A program made the translations under genes and the position numbers. The notes under the pieces are model-generated. The model was given only the letters and a program-made list of their open reading frames with translations, was not told the DNA's origin and made no database searches. From positions 2,108,001 through 2,172,000 of the forward strand of contig NW_026611618.1 in NCBI RefSeq assembly GCF_028009165.1: a stretch of DNA of 64,000 bases, read 5' to 3'. Below are positions 47,901 through 59,010 of this stretch, in pieces; the stretch's first letter is position 1; every line of letters starts with the position of its first letter. The stretch is from Akanthomyces muscarius (Eukaryota; Ascomycota; Sordariomycetes; Hypocreales; Cordycipitaceae).

Positions 47901-50577
47901 GCACTGGGGAAGACTGCCGCCGAACGTTGTAAGCAGATTCGGGTTCCGTGCTGGTTCTGCTACCGAACTCCGTAGATTCTGACAGTGCCGTTTTGGGATC
48001 GGTGCCTGCAGCATTGGATGGGGCCGAGTCAGCAGAAACGCTGGCTCTGGAACTAGAGGATTCATTGATGCTGCCCGGGGTGGCTGCCTTGCTCGCATTG
48101 TCAGACTTCTTGTGATATTTGCCTAGTGCTAAAACGGCACCGGCGCTCTTGGGTGGCTCTGGGAAAGATGGAATCCGTGAAATGGTATCCGACTCAGAGT
48201 CCATACTTTCCCTCTGCAACTCGACAGAGCCGCCCGACCGAGACAGTCGATGCCGATATACCGTAGGCGAAACTTTGATGGTAAAGTCGGCCTTGTAGAT
48301 TGACGACTTGCGAGGTATCGGTCTTGGACGATGGACAATGGAGTCCGTGGAAATAGAAGAGTTTGCCAATGATAGAGCAACGAGCTGGCGTGAGATTGGT
48401 TCACCAACTCCGTCAATATCGGACTTGTTGGAAAACATGATCGTTTTGCCTCGCTCCCTAGCATCATCTGAGAGATCTTTCGCTGGCTGTGCCCTTGGGT
48501 TTAGAGGAATTCCAACAACCGCTCTGAGTTGTACGGGGGTTTTGGCAGGGACAGTCTCCTTCCCGTTGGCGGAGTCTGGTCGTTGTCTAGATGGCCGAAT
48601 GTCTTTCCTCACAGATCCTGGACCACTGCGAGTGAGAACGGATGCACGGGCGGTCGTGGCAGCTGCACTTTCGTAGGTTTTGGATGGCGCTGCATCAGAT
48701 CGGGGGTTGGGAAATGGCATCGGCAGTGGCTGGACCCTGGGGACAAGTGGACTGACGGCGCTGGCGCTCGACCAGCTAGTATTTTCTTGCCGGAGAGGCG
48801 TCGGAATAGCAGGCGGCACGCTAGAATCCATGAATATGCTAGAAGTATCACGCAGAACTGACTTTCCAGGCCGATTCCTCCTCAATGGACTCTGAGGTGG
48901 TATTGCGGGCGGAACTTCATTTGAGATTTGTGCGGTTGACCCGGGAGGTCTTCTGAGAGACCGCGCCGGAGGTGACATGACCACTTCAGGTGCGCCCAGT
49001 GCAGGGCGTGGAGACCGACGACGAAGATCCTCTGCGCCAGGCGATACTTGTGTAGCTGTCGTCGCGGCGTCTGGCGCTAGACGGGAGCGCTCTGGCAAGA
49101 GGGCTGGCATATAACTGGCACTTGCGACTTCTTTTCGTTTGACCTTGTTTTCTGAAGGGTTTCGTGTTAGAGCCTGATATTGGCTACTTCTATCCAAAGC
49201 CACCGCCTTGGATGACATAGTTCTTCTGTCCTGGTCATTCTTTGCAGCCACGGCAAGATCTATAGTAGGAATCTTTTCCCTTATCTTGAGAGCGCTGCTT
49301 TCACGGATGACAGGGTTTGAGATTGCTAGCTTCCCTTTTGGTCGCTTCTTTGGTGGGTTCTGAAGTACAATCGGAGCTGTATTTGCGCGGATAGGCGGAA
49401 ACAGCTGCCCTTGGACGGGAACGCCACCAACTCCGCGCTCCGTTTGGCCAGGAGTTGGTCGGTCGATAATCGGAAGGGCCCTATCAGCTCCTCTAGAGCC
49501 TGACTTAGGCATCGTAAAGGACCCAGCGGCGGGCCTTTGAACATGAGCAATGTGAGGTTGAGGTCCACCCCACGGCCTGTCAAAGACCTCTGGAGACACG
49601 TCGGTATCGCGGCTTTCAATTGGTCGACTAGGTAGAGCTTTCGAAGTGTTGGGCCTTGCAGAAGGAAGGGGAGAATCGGGTTCAATAATTAGAAGATGAC
49701 CACTGAATAAGACAACGAGACCTAGTAGGCATTAGAACTGCGCATCTGCGTCGTCTTTCATTTCACCAACCTATCAAGACAAGAAGGCCTATTGAAGGCA
49801 CAACGGTTCGGGTGGCAATGGGCAACATTTGGATGCCGAGTATCATCGGAATACTTGTCTTGAGGACTGTTAGCTTGCGCAAGAGAAGTGGGGTTGGTAG
49901 ACTTACAGCGAGCCACGCTCCAAAGCCGGCCGTTAAAAATGTAAAAATCTTGGCTGGTTCAAGACTGGAAGTTTGTAGGCTCGGAGACTGGACGGGTGAT
50001 TTGAATACGAAAATGAGCGCCAAGAGGACAAAGACGATTAGTGCGTCCGTGACTAGTGTCGCAATACCGAGGGGAACAAGGATATTCTTGGCGACGCAAA
50101 CGGGGTAAACTTGCGGACGCTGAACGGCGACAAATACACCACCCATTATGAAGCGCACAGGAATCAGGGCCTGCAGAACAAAAATGCCACTCGAGGCCTT
50201 CTTTGGTTTGATTCGCCAAAGTAGAAATTGCTCAAAGGCGAGACGCGCGATCTGGTCAAAGCCAGAGGCAAAGGCGATGAGTACTTGGCAGGAGGGATTG
50301 CCATCGCCGGTGATTAGGGTTGCCACAAAATCCATGATGCTCCAAAGTGTCGACGAGAGGAGAAAGGTTAAGAGGACCAGCCTCAGTCCATTTGAAACGG
50401 GGGCATCGCCTGTGAGCCAGCGGCTGCCAAAGGTGAAGAGACATGCCGCAGCGGAAGACGCCAAAGCGACAAGTCCACTGTAAAGGGTTAGATACGGGAG
50501 TCAAACATCGTGAGATCAAAGAAGACTGACAACGCAAAAGTAGCAATGAGGGCTTGTGTGCCGCCAGCGACAGCCAT
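44707..50577 (-). CDS. Seven-helix membrane protein with a very long disordered tail
   Basis: Exons 50577-50531, 50477-49907, 49858-49771 and 49721-44707 give 1906 residues. The first three exons encode about seven hydrophobic helices: residues 1-30, LRLVLLTFLLSSTLWSIMDF, a segment near FEQFLLW, FVLQALIPVRFIMGGVFVAV, NILVPLGIATLVTDALIVFV, AGFGAWLATSIPMILGI, and SIGLLVLIGLVVLFSGHLLI. The next 1650 residues are Ser/Pro-rich and disordered, with basic patches early and repeated LWS/LWxP-type short motifs late (for example SLWSPTPKK, HGLWTPPTP, GLWSVSHI). An EQ dipeptide repeat lies near the end. Splicing at 49,770-49,722 joins the membrane part to the tail; without it the tail frame has no ATG near its start (its first possible start codon is GTG). 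The third intron is 48 nt, a multiple of three, with a GCTAAC branch site, so retention would not break the frame. I do not recognise a named family. A plasma-membrane sensor or scaffold is plausible but unproven. Confidence 0.8.
44863..44922 (-). repeat. Hexanucleotide microsatellite encoding a Glu-Gln repeat
   Basis: Ten exact copies of CTCCTG on the plus strand encode ten Glu-Gln dipeptides in the tail of the large membrane protein. The exactness suggests copy-number variation between strains. Changes by whole units keep the frame. Confidence 0.95.
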
Positions 50578-52558
50578 GGCTTCCTGGCCATGCGAGCAGG
50601 TAAATGTACAGAAGCGAGCGCGTGGAAGAGTAAAAAGCCGGAAATTAGATTAAGCGAGAGGAAAAAATAAGAACTCGGAAATCAAAAGTCGCCCAATCGA
50701 CCGCCATTATGAATTTCAGACGTCAATGGTTCATCGTGAATATTTTTGGCGCACAGCCACTGTATGGTTGAAAGAGGAAAGAAGACTGATTCGGCAACAG
50801 GAACAAGGCGACCGACAGGCCACGCGTGAAGAAACAAGGTGGATATAGCGCAGATTTTCGAAAGAGAGCATTGCAAGATGGAAAGCCAAGAAACACATGA
50901 TGGACTGCCAAACAGTCGGCCATACGACGTAGCCTGGGCAGTCCGGGGGCAGCGTCGTCTCAAGCAGTGTCGCAGTGTCAAAGGCGTGTGCCCCACGCAT
51001 CAGGAGATGTGGTTGATTGGGTCCAACAGTCGCGCAGCGTTTCATGTACACAATCTGCGACACCAGGTCGGTGGTCACGAAGGAGGTTCTGCGGCACCAT
51101 CAAAGCACAAGAAGACGCTGATAAACGGCAAAAGTGCTTTGCGTCTGGCAATCTGACGTCGCTTGACCGAGACGGCGCTGCATTGAGGATGGGTGTCACC
51201 GGAGACCGACAAGGCGTGTCGCTCTGCGGAATAAGCACGGGAATAGCAATGTATTGACCAGTCGTGTCACTGAAAATTGAGCCCCCTCCCAGAGTGATAG
51301 AAAACAGCGCAGGGTAGACCCGAGTCGGAACATGGAGAGCTCGTTTTAGAACGTGTCGTCGGTGGACCTGGGGGACTTTATGTCTGGTGCGGCGCCGTGG
51401 GAGCTTCTGAGGCAGCTGTTTGTAGTGGCGTCTGGCCCCTTGGTCCTGGCAATACCGGAGGACTGCGGCTCGCCTCTGTGGGCGCGGCGACGGATGCATG
51501 TTTTTGCCATGATTGACGAGGGAGGAAATTTCGAGATGATTGAAGGGATATTGTTTTTTGATAAGGAAGAAAGATGGTTAAGGATGGTTGAATCAAAGTA
51601 AACGACAAACACAGAGAGGGGTTTCGGGTTGGCAGCTGGCAGCTGGCAGGCCACAGCCGTTGTCGGGCGCCAGCGCGCGCACAGGTTGGCATGTGCTCTG
51701 CCCAGACCGCCCAAGCCGCTTTATTTTCGTCGTCTTACTACACCTCTGTCTCTGCAAGCGATCAACCTGCAGGAGTAGCGTGACTGACCGCATGGTATTT
51801 GGCATGCTAGCCTCGGTATCTGTCATCTCGTTACAAAAAAGAAAAGGCTCAGAAGTATCGAAATATTGTCCTTGCACGGTGCAAGTGCCTGTGACCGTCG
51901 GCCCCCGCCGGCAGCCACCTCGCTGGCGGGATACTTACTGACCGGGCGGGAAAGGCTGACGGGATCATAGATTGCCGCTTTTTGCTAGATGCATGCATTC
52001 ATCTAATCTTATTTCTCATGCAATAGGTCCCCGGTACACGCCTTTGAGTATCCCGCCGGCAATTCATGAGACGGTAGCCCAAATCTTGCCGCAGCAGACG
52101 GGTCACAGACAGCTGGTACTATAGATTGGATGGCTGATATATACCCGGTATGGGCCAATTCCCGCGTAGAACAGCGTCCGGCCATTTCCCTCAAACTTAG
52201 AGTTGCCAAGTGTGCTGCTTACCCGCATTGCCGTGTAGCTCGAGTCTGTCCAACAACATCCGGAGAGCTGCGCCCAAGCAACGACTACTCAGGTGGGGAA
52301 CATCAGACGTGCTTTTTACAGACAGAAACAACTGCATGTGCTATTAGAGATGCTTGATTATCACAAAGGGGGCGCCTGCGAGGCCTGCGTGTTTCTGCCA
52401 TTCAATGTCAACGCGAAAACATGCGATCGAGTCTAAGGCACATGCTCAATCCCGTAAATGAGTATTCCAAGTCTACAGCTTGAATAAAACTCTGATAAGG
52501 GAGAGTTTCCCTGCATCCCTCCTTGGGGGGCCTTTCTTCATTGATGGTCACCGTCTAC
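50578..52558. other. Intergenic region, about 2 kb
   Basis: It contains the promoter of the large membrane-protein gene. Frames such as 50,978-51,499 (-) and 51,353-51,601 (+) overlap one another and lack family resemblance. I see no supported gene, though a small one between 51,300 and 51,700 cannot be excluded. Confidence 0.45.
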
Positions 52559-53298
52559 CTATTCCGGTTCGCTCGTGCAGCCGCCGCCAACCGTGCGAGG
52601 GACTGAGAGCACCACCTGGAGCATGGCATCCAGGTCGTTCCGGACCGACCACATCTCCAGCAGTTCTCGCTGCGAATCCGTCGTCTGCTCTAAGAAAGAT
52701 TGATGATACAGATCACGCAGGGACGCGCAGGGCTCTCCAACAGACAGCGGGCCCCAGGCCGAAGCACCCTCGACCCTACTTCGCCAAATCTCGGCGGCTT
52801 GATCTGCCTGCTGCACCAACTCATCCACAGGCTCCAAGGCAATTTCTAACAGATGCCACCGAAACTCACACCTGATCGAGCTAGGCACAATAATCAGCTC
52901 GTGGTTACCGTCTCAGCGTTGGCGGCGGCGGCGGCTTACCTGGCGATCTCCAGTAGCCGCGTATAGCATTCCAGGGCTTTGCCGACTTTGCGGGGAGCTC
53001 GTTCAGATCGGCACCACTCTGAACATACATGAAAACCCCGGTAAAGACCTCAGTCTCTGGCCATTCGCGCCGGGTATATTATACCATGTCTCGGTCCGCG
53101 CGCACCTGATCCTTGGTCGACTCCTCTTTGCAATGGGCCAGGATGATGTCGGCCTGCGATATGAGGTCGATCGCATGGTGGAGAAGCGCGTCGTCGTAGT
53201 TCTTGTACTTGCCGAGGCCGGGTAGCTCGCTGGCAGCTTTGTAGGCAGGCACGGAATGCACGCTCAATGTCCGCCTTCGTTGTCCTTGATGTTAGCAA
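52559..53298 (-). pseudogene. Decayed gene of unknown family
   Basis: Protein-like pieces follow one another on the reverse strand but in changing frames. These are ADIERAFRACL, then KYKNYDDALLHHAIDLISQA with DIILAHCKEESTKDQ, then FTGVFMYVQSGADLNE, then KALECYTRLLEIAR. The last exon reads CEFRWHLLEIALEPVDELVQ on to a stop at 52,559. The intron between TRLLEIAR and CEFRW is canonical (GTAAGC donor, AG acceptor), and another is likely before FTGVF (GTATAA donor). Two frame changes (near 53,250 and near 53,000) are not explained by introns. I do not recognise the family; it looks like an all-helical fungal protein. Confidence 0.5.
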
Positions 53299-54122
53299 TG
53301 CAAGGGCTAGGTGCTCAACAGAAGAAATGATGAAGGCTAGAGATGACCGATTTCCTACGGCGAGTCAAAACGGATATGTGTGAGGTAAATCCTCCCGCCT
53401 CGTAGAAACTCGGCTGATGTGGACATGCATGTCGACCAACCAACCAACCAACCAATTTCGGCTCTCGTTAGTCTGCGCTGTGGCGCGCCTGTACATGGCT
53501 GTGAGCCATACATACTGGACTATTCCCGCTGCAAGGCTGCCGTGCCGAGGAACAACCACAATAGGCATCTCCGATGGTTTCTGCATGCATGCATGCATAG
53601 CTGCCCACGAGAATTTGAGCCAGCCGTATGTGGAAGTGGCGTCCATTACTACACTGAATACTTTGTCTACCTGTTCACGGCGCCCGCTCATTGCAACGGC
53701 GTGGACCCGGCGCGCCGGAGCCCCGCGGAGTGGCCCCTCCCGCAGACCCCGCACGGCCGAATCACAACGGCGCCGGCCCTGGAGAGGACTCATAACGACT
53801 CATAACGACTGTACCTGACGAGACAATCCTTCGCACAGTCATAATGACCGTGGCAGCCGGAGCTGCAGTGGATAGGGACATCTTCACCAGAAACTGCCAT
53901 TTTGGGAACGATGATCCAGTCACGTCCCTCTTGTTCGTAAGCCGCAGCCGTGTTCTTTCTAGGGCGTGTTACGACACTGGTGACAAGCAACGGAAGCTAG
54001 AGGAATAGCTTGGTCGCGTCTTAGTATTTAATCCAACCTCAGCCCGCACCTCATCCCAGCATCTCTCAATACAACCACCACGCAACTCGCTTCTCTATTC
54101 TTTGCCGCTTTCGCTTTTCACA
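53299..54122. other. Intergenic region with short tandem repeats
   Basis: About 820 bp. It has (CCAA)5 at 53,436-53,455 and a GCATGCATGCATGCAT run at 53,584-53,599. On the minus strand the frame from 53,990 ends in a short cysteine-containing stretch (HCSSGCHGHYDCAKDCL) but has no ATG at its head or signal peptide, so I do not call it a gene. Confidence 0.45.
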
Positions 54123-54990
54123 ATGGGCCGCCACAGTCTCGAATACCCCAAAGATGCCACTAACAAGGTCAAGCGCCATGGCGAGCGAGGCAAGTCACTT
54201 TCCCAACTTCCTCCAGTCTCCCACTCACATTGTCTGCCTTCACCAAACGTCGCATTGTCGCTAATACTCCTGGACAGGCGTCTACGCCCTCGAGCAGATC
54301 CACGGACTCGTCAACGCCTCGCACTTCCTCCACCTATCCATGAACGTCCCCGATTCGCCCTTCCCCGCGACCCTGCCCATGATTGGCCAGATGGGCTCCT
54401 TTGACCGTCCGTCCGCCTCCCTCGGCGACCCGCTCGACCTCTACCTGCACGGATTCGTCTCCGGCCGCATGTTCCAAAACGCGCGCGACAGCACCGTTCC
54501 CGTCTGCGTCTCCGTCGCGCATCTCGACGGCCTCGTGCTGTCCCTCTCAGCCTTCAACTCGAGCTACAACTACCGCTCCGCTGTGCTGTTTGGCCACGCG
54601 TCGCTCGTCACCGACGCCGAGGAGAAGCTGTACGCGCTGGAGCTGATTACCGACTCGGTGGTGCCCGGGCGCTGGGCGCAGAGCAGGCAGCCCCCGACGA
54701 GCGCGGAGCTGCAGAGCACGTCCGTGCTCAGGGTCAAGATTGCGTCAGGGAGTTTGAAGGCGCGCGACGGTGAGACGGGCGAGGACAAGCACGACATGGA
54801 GAATGAGCAGGCGAGGGACAGCATCTGGACGGGCGTGGTGCCGGTGCACCATGTCTTTGGGGAGGCGGTCCCGTCGTCGTACAACAGGGTCAAGGAGACG
54901 CCGGCGTATATTACGGACTATGCAAAGGAGCTGACAAAGGACAACGGCGAGTATGCAGTTAATGCCATCAAGGCGGCAAAGAAAGAATAA
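54123..54990 (+). CDS. PPOX-fold flavin-binding protein, NimA-like (5-nitroimidazole resistance family)
   Basis: Exons 54123-54189 and 54278-54990 give 259 residues. The intron begins with GC (GCAAGT), a non-canonical GC-AG intron; no GT donor in reach keeps the frame. The fold is the split beta-barrel of pyridoxamine-5'-phosphate oxidase-like proteins (ERGVYALEQIHGLVNASHFLHL; DLYLHGFVSGRMFQNA; VPVCVSVAHLDGLVLSLSAF; NYRSAVLFGHASLVTDAEEK). This is the fungal flavin-nucleotide-binding group related to bacterial Nim nitroreductases. They bind FMN or heme-like cofactors; the substrate is unknown. The C-terminal WTGVVPVHHVFGEAVPSSYN is typical. The gene appears intact among decayed neighbours. Confidence 0.85.
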
Positions 54991-55156
54991 CCCAGCAAAA
55001 GGGGAGAGGTGTAGACAGGCTGTCTCTCTGCCGTCAACGCGCACAAAAAGTTAAAAGCAAAAGAAAAAAAAAGAAGTTGCCATTGTCTACAAGATGTCAG
55101 TGCAGCACATGCAATATATACACACTTTTATATGGTGAATGGCCTTCTATGTCCAT

Positions 55157-57090
55157 CTACCACTTTTCCCACACCACGCCCGGCAGTACCGTCCTCATAA
55201 TCGACCAGTGACCCCTCGCACTGGTTTTATGCGACTTTGTCACCACCTCCGTCTCATTCACTCTTACGAGCTGCTGCTTTCCCTCAGCATCATCCACCGC
55301 CAAAAACTCCGTCGCGTGCACCTCGTGCGTCGGTTCCAGAAACTCGCGGCGCGCAAAGCTGTCCAGCTTGTCTTTATCCGTAGCAGCGCGAAACGCTAGC
55401 GCGCCGGGCGTCTTCTTGCAAAATATAACCATGTTTGTAAAGTCGGAACCTCCGTGCGCAGCGATGCTGGCTGCGTCGGCAGGGAACTCGCGAAAGATGC
55501 GGCACGACGGGAACACGGCGTTGATGGTGCGCACAATGGCACGCGGGCCGGGCAGGGCGAGGTCGCCGGCATAGTTCTAGTAAAGCTGTTAGTTTGATAT
55601 AAGGGAAATTTGGAAGAGACAAAGACGCACAATAGCAATGGCGCCGTGCGGCTTGAGGAGAGTGTGCAGCTGCTGGAGAAACTCAAGCGTAAAGAGGTCA
55701 ATGGGCTCGGCGCCGCCGGTAAAGACGTCGTGCACAATGTAGTCGAAGCGCGCGCCGGCCGCGTCGTCGGCCAGCTTCTTGGTGTAGCGGCCCGCGTCGG
55801 ACAGGACGGGTACGTTGTTCTCGCGCAGCTGAAAGTACTTCTTAGCAAATGCGTGCACCACCGGGTCAATCTCGACCACGGTGGTGTCGATGCCGTGCGC
55901 CACTAGCGCAGAAGGCGTCGTTCCGATTCCCAAACCACTACAGATTACGTAGCATTAGCATAATTCAAAACCAACAACATAGCGGGGCAGTTCTTGCAGA
56001 CTTACATGACAAGCGCGTTGGCTTTGTCATCCGGTACCGCCTCGCCGGTCTGGATGAGCCGCACCGCCTCTAGCATGGCAAACACGCCGTAGATGGGCTC
56101 GGCGACGATGCCCCCTACCACCGACTCGTCCGTGTACTCGCCGCCGAGCAGACTATGGTCGCAACGCATGACGCGGAACCCACCCCTGATGCTCTGCAGC
56201 ACCGAAACATAGCCCGTGTTGGACTCGGCACGGTCAATCAGCAGCCAGTCGTGCGCCTGCAGCGTGGTGTTGAGCCTCGCGGCCGCGCCTGGGGTCGGCA
56301 TGTGCGGGTTGAGCCACACGGTGTGCACCAGCGCCGGCGCCGCGAGTAGCAGATGCAGCGATGGCGCGAGGCCCGCCATGAGCCCACCGAGCGAGAGCTG
56401 CATGCCGACGCGGGTGAGCGCAAAGGTCACGGCCGTGGCGTTGGAGGACCGCCCGGCGAAGCGCAGCACGTAGTCGCTGGCCAGATTCTCAAACGCCGTG
56501 AAGAGCGCCCACGATCCCATCCCCGGAAGAGCGTCGGCGAGGAACTTGGGCAGGAGCGGGACCTTGACGCCTTCGAGGGAGTCCGCGGCTGCCGCTGCGG
56601 CGAGCAGCACCACGGGCACCACGGTCAGCGACTCGGTGATGAGCGGGCCCCAGACGGGACCGAGAATTGCGCTATACGGCTCGAGCAGGAACTGGATGAG
56701 CGGCGCGCAAAGTGTGAATACAGGCAGCAGGCGCGCGGCGGAAAGGCCCCGCGGGTCCAGGGCGCGCGCGAGAAAAAGGTTGCCCGCCCAACCGGCAAAG
56801 GCGGCCGCGGCGCGCACGGGCAGGTGGTAAGTCGAGGCTGGGATGCTCCCGTAGACGGGGGCGAGGGCGAGCTGCGAGGCATGCGCGAAGAAGCCGGCAA
56901 AGAAGAGGAATGTGATGGCGTTGCGCACCAGGCGGAACTGCGCGGTGAGCTGCGTGAGCGATGAGCCGCCGTCGATCTGGGCCTTGCTGGCGAGGTTGCG
57001 CAGCTCCTTTTCGTACTGCGCCTTGGAGGACGCGACGGTCGGTTCGGGTGCGGTGGCCTTGCGGCGGCCGGCGGCTGTCGTGCGAGGCAT
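55157..57090 (-). CDS. Membrane-anchored spermidine/spermine-synthase-like protein
   Basis: Exons 57090-56006, 55937-55631 and 55576-55157 give 603 residues. The first 60 residues are soluble (KAQYEKELRNLASKAQ). Several hydrophobic segments follow up to about residue 250 (NAITFLFFAGFFAHASQL; SLTVVPVVLLAAAAAADSL; SWALFTAFENLASDYVL). The C-terminal half is a spermidine-synthase/methyltransferase fold. It has GLGIGTTPSALVAHGID as nucleotide-binding glycine loop, TTVVEIDPVVHAFAKKYF as acidic ribose-binding strand, and DYIVHDVFTGGAEPIDLFT at the active site. Classic spermidine synthase is soluble and about 300 residues, so this is a distinct membrane-linked family found in fungi. Substrates could be polyamines or other aminopropyl or methyl acceptors. 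Donors GTAAGT and GTGCGT; the second intron has an ACTAAC branch site. Confidence 0.87.
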
Positions 57091-57642
57091 TGTCGGAGAT
57101 GGGGGTGGTCTCCTTTGAAGCTCAGGTTTGTAGCTATCGGAGCTGCGATGGGATAAGCAGCGAGGAGATACTTATGCCGGTTTATAATACAGAGAGAGGG
57201 GGAGAAGGAAGAAGAGCAGCCGCGTCAAATGTCCAGCATCCGAGTTGGCAAGGAGGAAGAATTGGGGACAGAGCTTGAAGAAACAGAAAAGGGAAACGCT
57301 CTGACGTTTGGCGATGAGAAAGGCATGTTTCATGTTGCTGCAAGCTGTTGTCAAGCTGTCGATGTGGGGGTGCTTGCGGTGCTTGGGTGGTCCCTGAGAG
57401 CCTCTCCACATCCGCTGTGGGCGTGTGGGCGTTGATGACCTACCACGTTACGCCGGGGAAATAGTAAGTAATGATTAAATTAAACAGAAAAAAAATAAGA
57501 GAAAAAAGGTAAAGGCAGTAGGCAGCGTAAAGATACTAGTCAATATATTTCAGGAATATTTCGAGGTGCCTCTCGTCTTCCTACAGTTACCATACCTAAT
57601 AAGTATCGCTTCACCGAGGCGGCACCAACCGTCCAAAGTTAG
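57091..57642. other. Intergenic region
   Basis: About 550 bp: the promoter of the spermidine-synthase-like gene and the 3' side of the decarboxylase remnant. A-rich around 57,485-57,515. No gene is seen. Confidence 0.55.
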
Positions 57643-59010
57643 TTACTCTTCGGTGTAGCCATACGCCAACTCGCTTCGAACAAGTACATTGCGAGCATTC
57701 TCTCTGGGCATTGCACCTGGAACCCAAGAGAGCCTCAGACCCTTGCGGAACAATAGGCAGTAGCTCGATCCGCCGTGCCGAAAGGTTCCAATCTCCTCCC
57801 CCTTATAGACAGGCTTGGGCAAGCCGTCGCGGAATCGATGGGCAATGTCGCAGGTGGACACATCCGACAAGCCGACGAACATGGCACACACGATGCCAAT
57901 CGGCGGCGGCGCGCGGATGAAAATTAGCGCCCGCGTCGCGACTTCAGTAACGTACACCTGCGATCGATCCGGCCCGGACGGGTCGGGGCCGATGGGGCTT
58001 GAGAAGCCGGCAAAAGTGGCCTCGGAGAAGTACGTCCCATCGACGACTCGGACCTCGATAACGTGGCCGGATACAGGGGCGCACCAGCGGTGATACGACG
58101 TCAGAGTGAGGAAGCTCTGAAAAACGGTGCCGCCGATGAAGGACTCGGCAAGCTCGTGGTGGTCCAGCATCTCCATGACGGAGTAGCGGTTGCCCTTGAG
58201 CCAGAAGCTGTCGTAGGCTTTGACATTTGCCTGCAGCGCATACGGTCTAGCCTCGCAGGCGCTCACGATGCGGTGGCCCACGGGTCGCACCTTGTCAATG
58301 TCCCGAAACTGGCGCGTGAAGAAGTCGTCCCACGATTTGAACCCCCAGTGCACAGGATCCTCTGCCGGTGTACATGAAAAGAGCTCCGAAAACGAGTACC
58401 GCGCGCCGTACTCCGCGTTGCCATCTTGTTCCAGGGCGGCGAGTGACGCCTTGCACAGCCATCCGTCTTCAGCTGCGGTAAGCACATGCAGAGACTTTCT
58501 CCGTCGTGAGAATATCGTCGCGCCAGGTATTCAAAATTGCTTTGAGCTTCTCATTCACGTCTTTCCGTAGGAAAAACGCATACCCACTGGGCGTCGCCAT
58601 GGGCCAGGCCAGGATTGCTGTAAACGGAAGGCCCAGCAGGCCGACCCCGTAATTCAGCCATGTCCCATGTCGGAGCTACTTCTGTCACGATGACGCTGAA
58701 GAGTTGAAGCATGTGGGTGTAGCTCCGTACTTGCCTTCTTCCGACTGGGTTCTCCCTGTATGGCGACTTGTTGGGAAGTTCGTCAAAACATGGCAGACGC
58801 TAACATGCGGAGATCGGCACTGCTCTCGATCAGAATTTTGAGGTCCTGTACCACAGGGCGGAGCGTTTGCCCAAGCACTCTCTTCTCGACATTCTCAACA
58901 AAACCTTGAAGCCGGGTAGTCGGCGTCTTGGAGTTGTGACGCAGCTGGGCAGGCGGACCGTCGATATTCCACCGCTGCAGAAGATCGTGGGAGACCTTGT
59001 GGACCGTCAT
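57643..59010 (-). pseudogene. Phosphatidylserine-decarboxylase-like gene with three frameshifts
   Basis: The product belongs to the fungal PSD-like pyruvoyl decarboxylases, a group that includes amino-acid decarboxylases of secondary metabolism. The start at 59010 (MTVHKVSHDLLQRW) and first part (LRPVVQDLKILIESSADLRM) are in one frame. A T-run at 58,785-58,788 then has one base too many, cutting ASAMF from DELPNKSPYRENPVGR. A second shift lies near 58,645-58,670 (after HMLQLFSVIVTEV, before GLPFTAILAWPMATPSG). A third is at a run near 58,496 (before VLTAAEDGWLCKASLAAL). The last 843 bases (58,485-57,643) are open and carry the pyruvoyl-forming site in the order FRHGGSSYCLLF. The gene was therefore complete and is now broken at three places. 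It sits beside an amidinotransferase gene on the same strand. Confidence 0.8.

Noticed and set aside
44707..49599. Treating the large tail frame as a separate gene
   Set aside because: Its first codon is GTG, not ATG, and a good intron joins it in frame to the membrane-protein exons upstream.
50978..51601. Possible small genes between 50,978 and 51,601 on either strand
   Set aside because: Frames on both strands overlap, none has a motif, signal peptide or convincing splice partners.
53790..53990. A small cysteine-containing protein on the minus strand
   Set aside because: The frame begins at a TTG without an ATG, has no signal peptide and is preceded closely by a stop; an upstream exon was not found.
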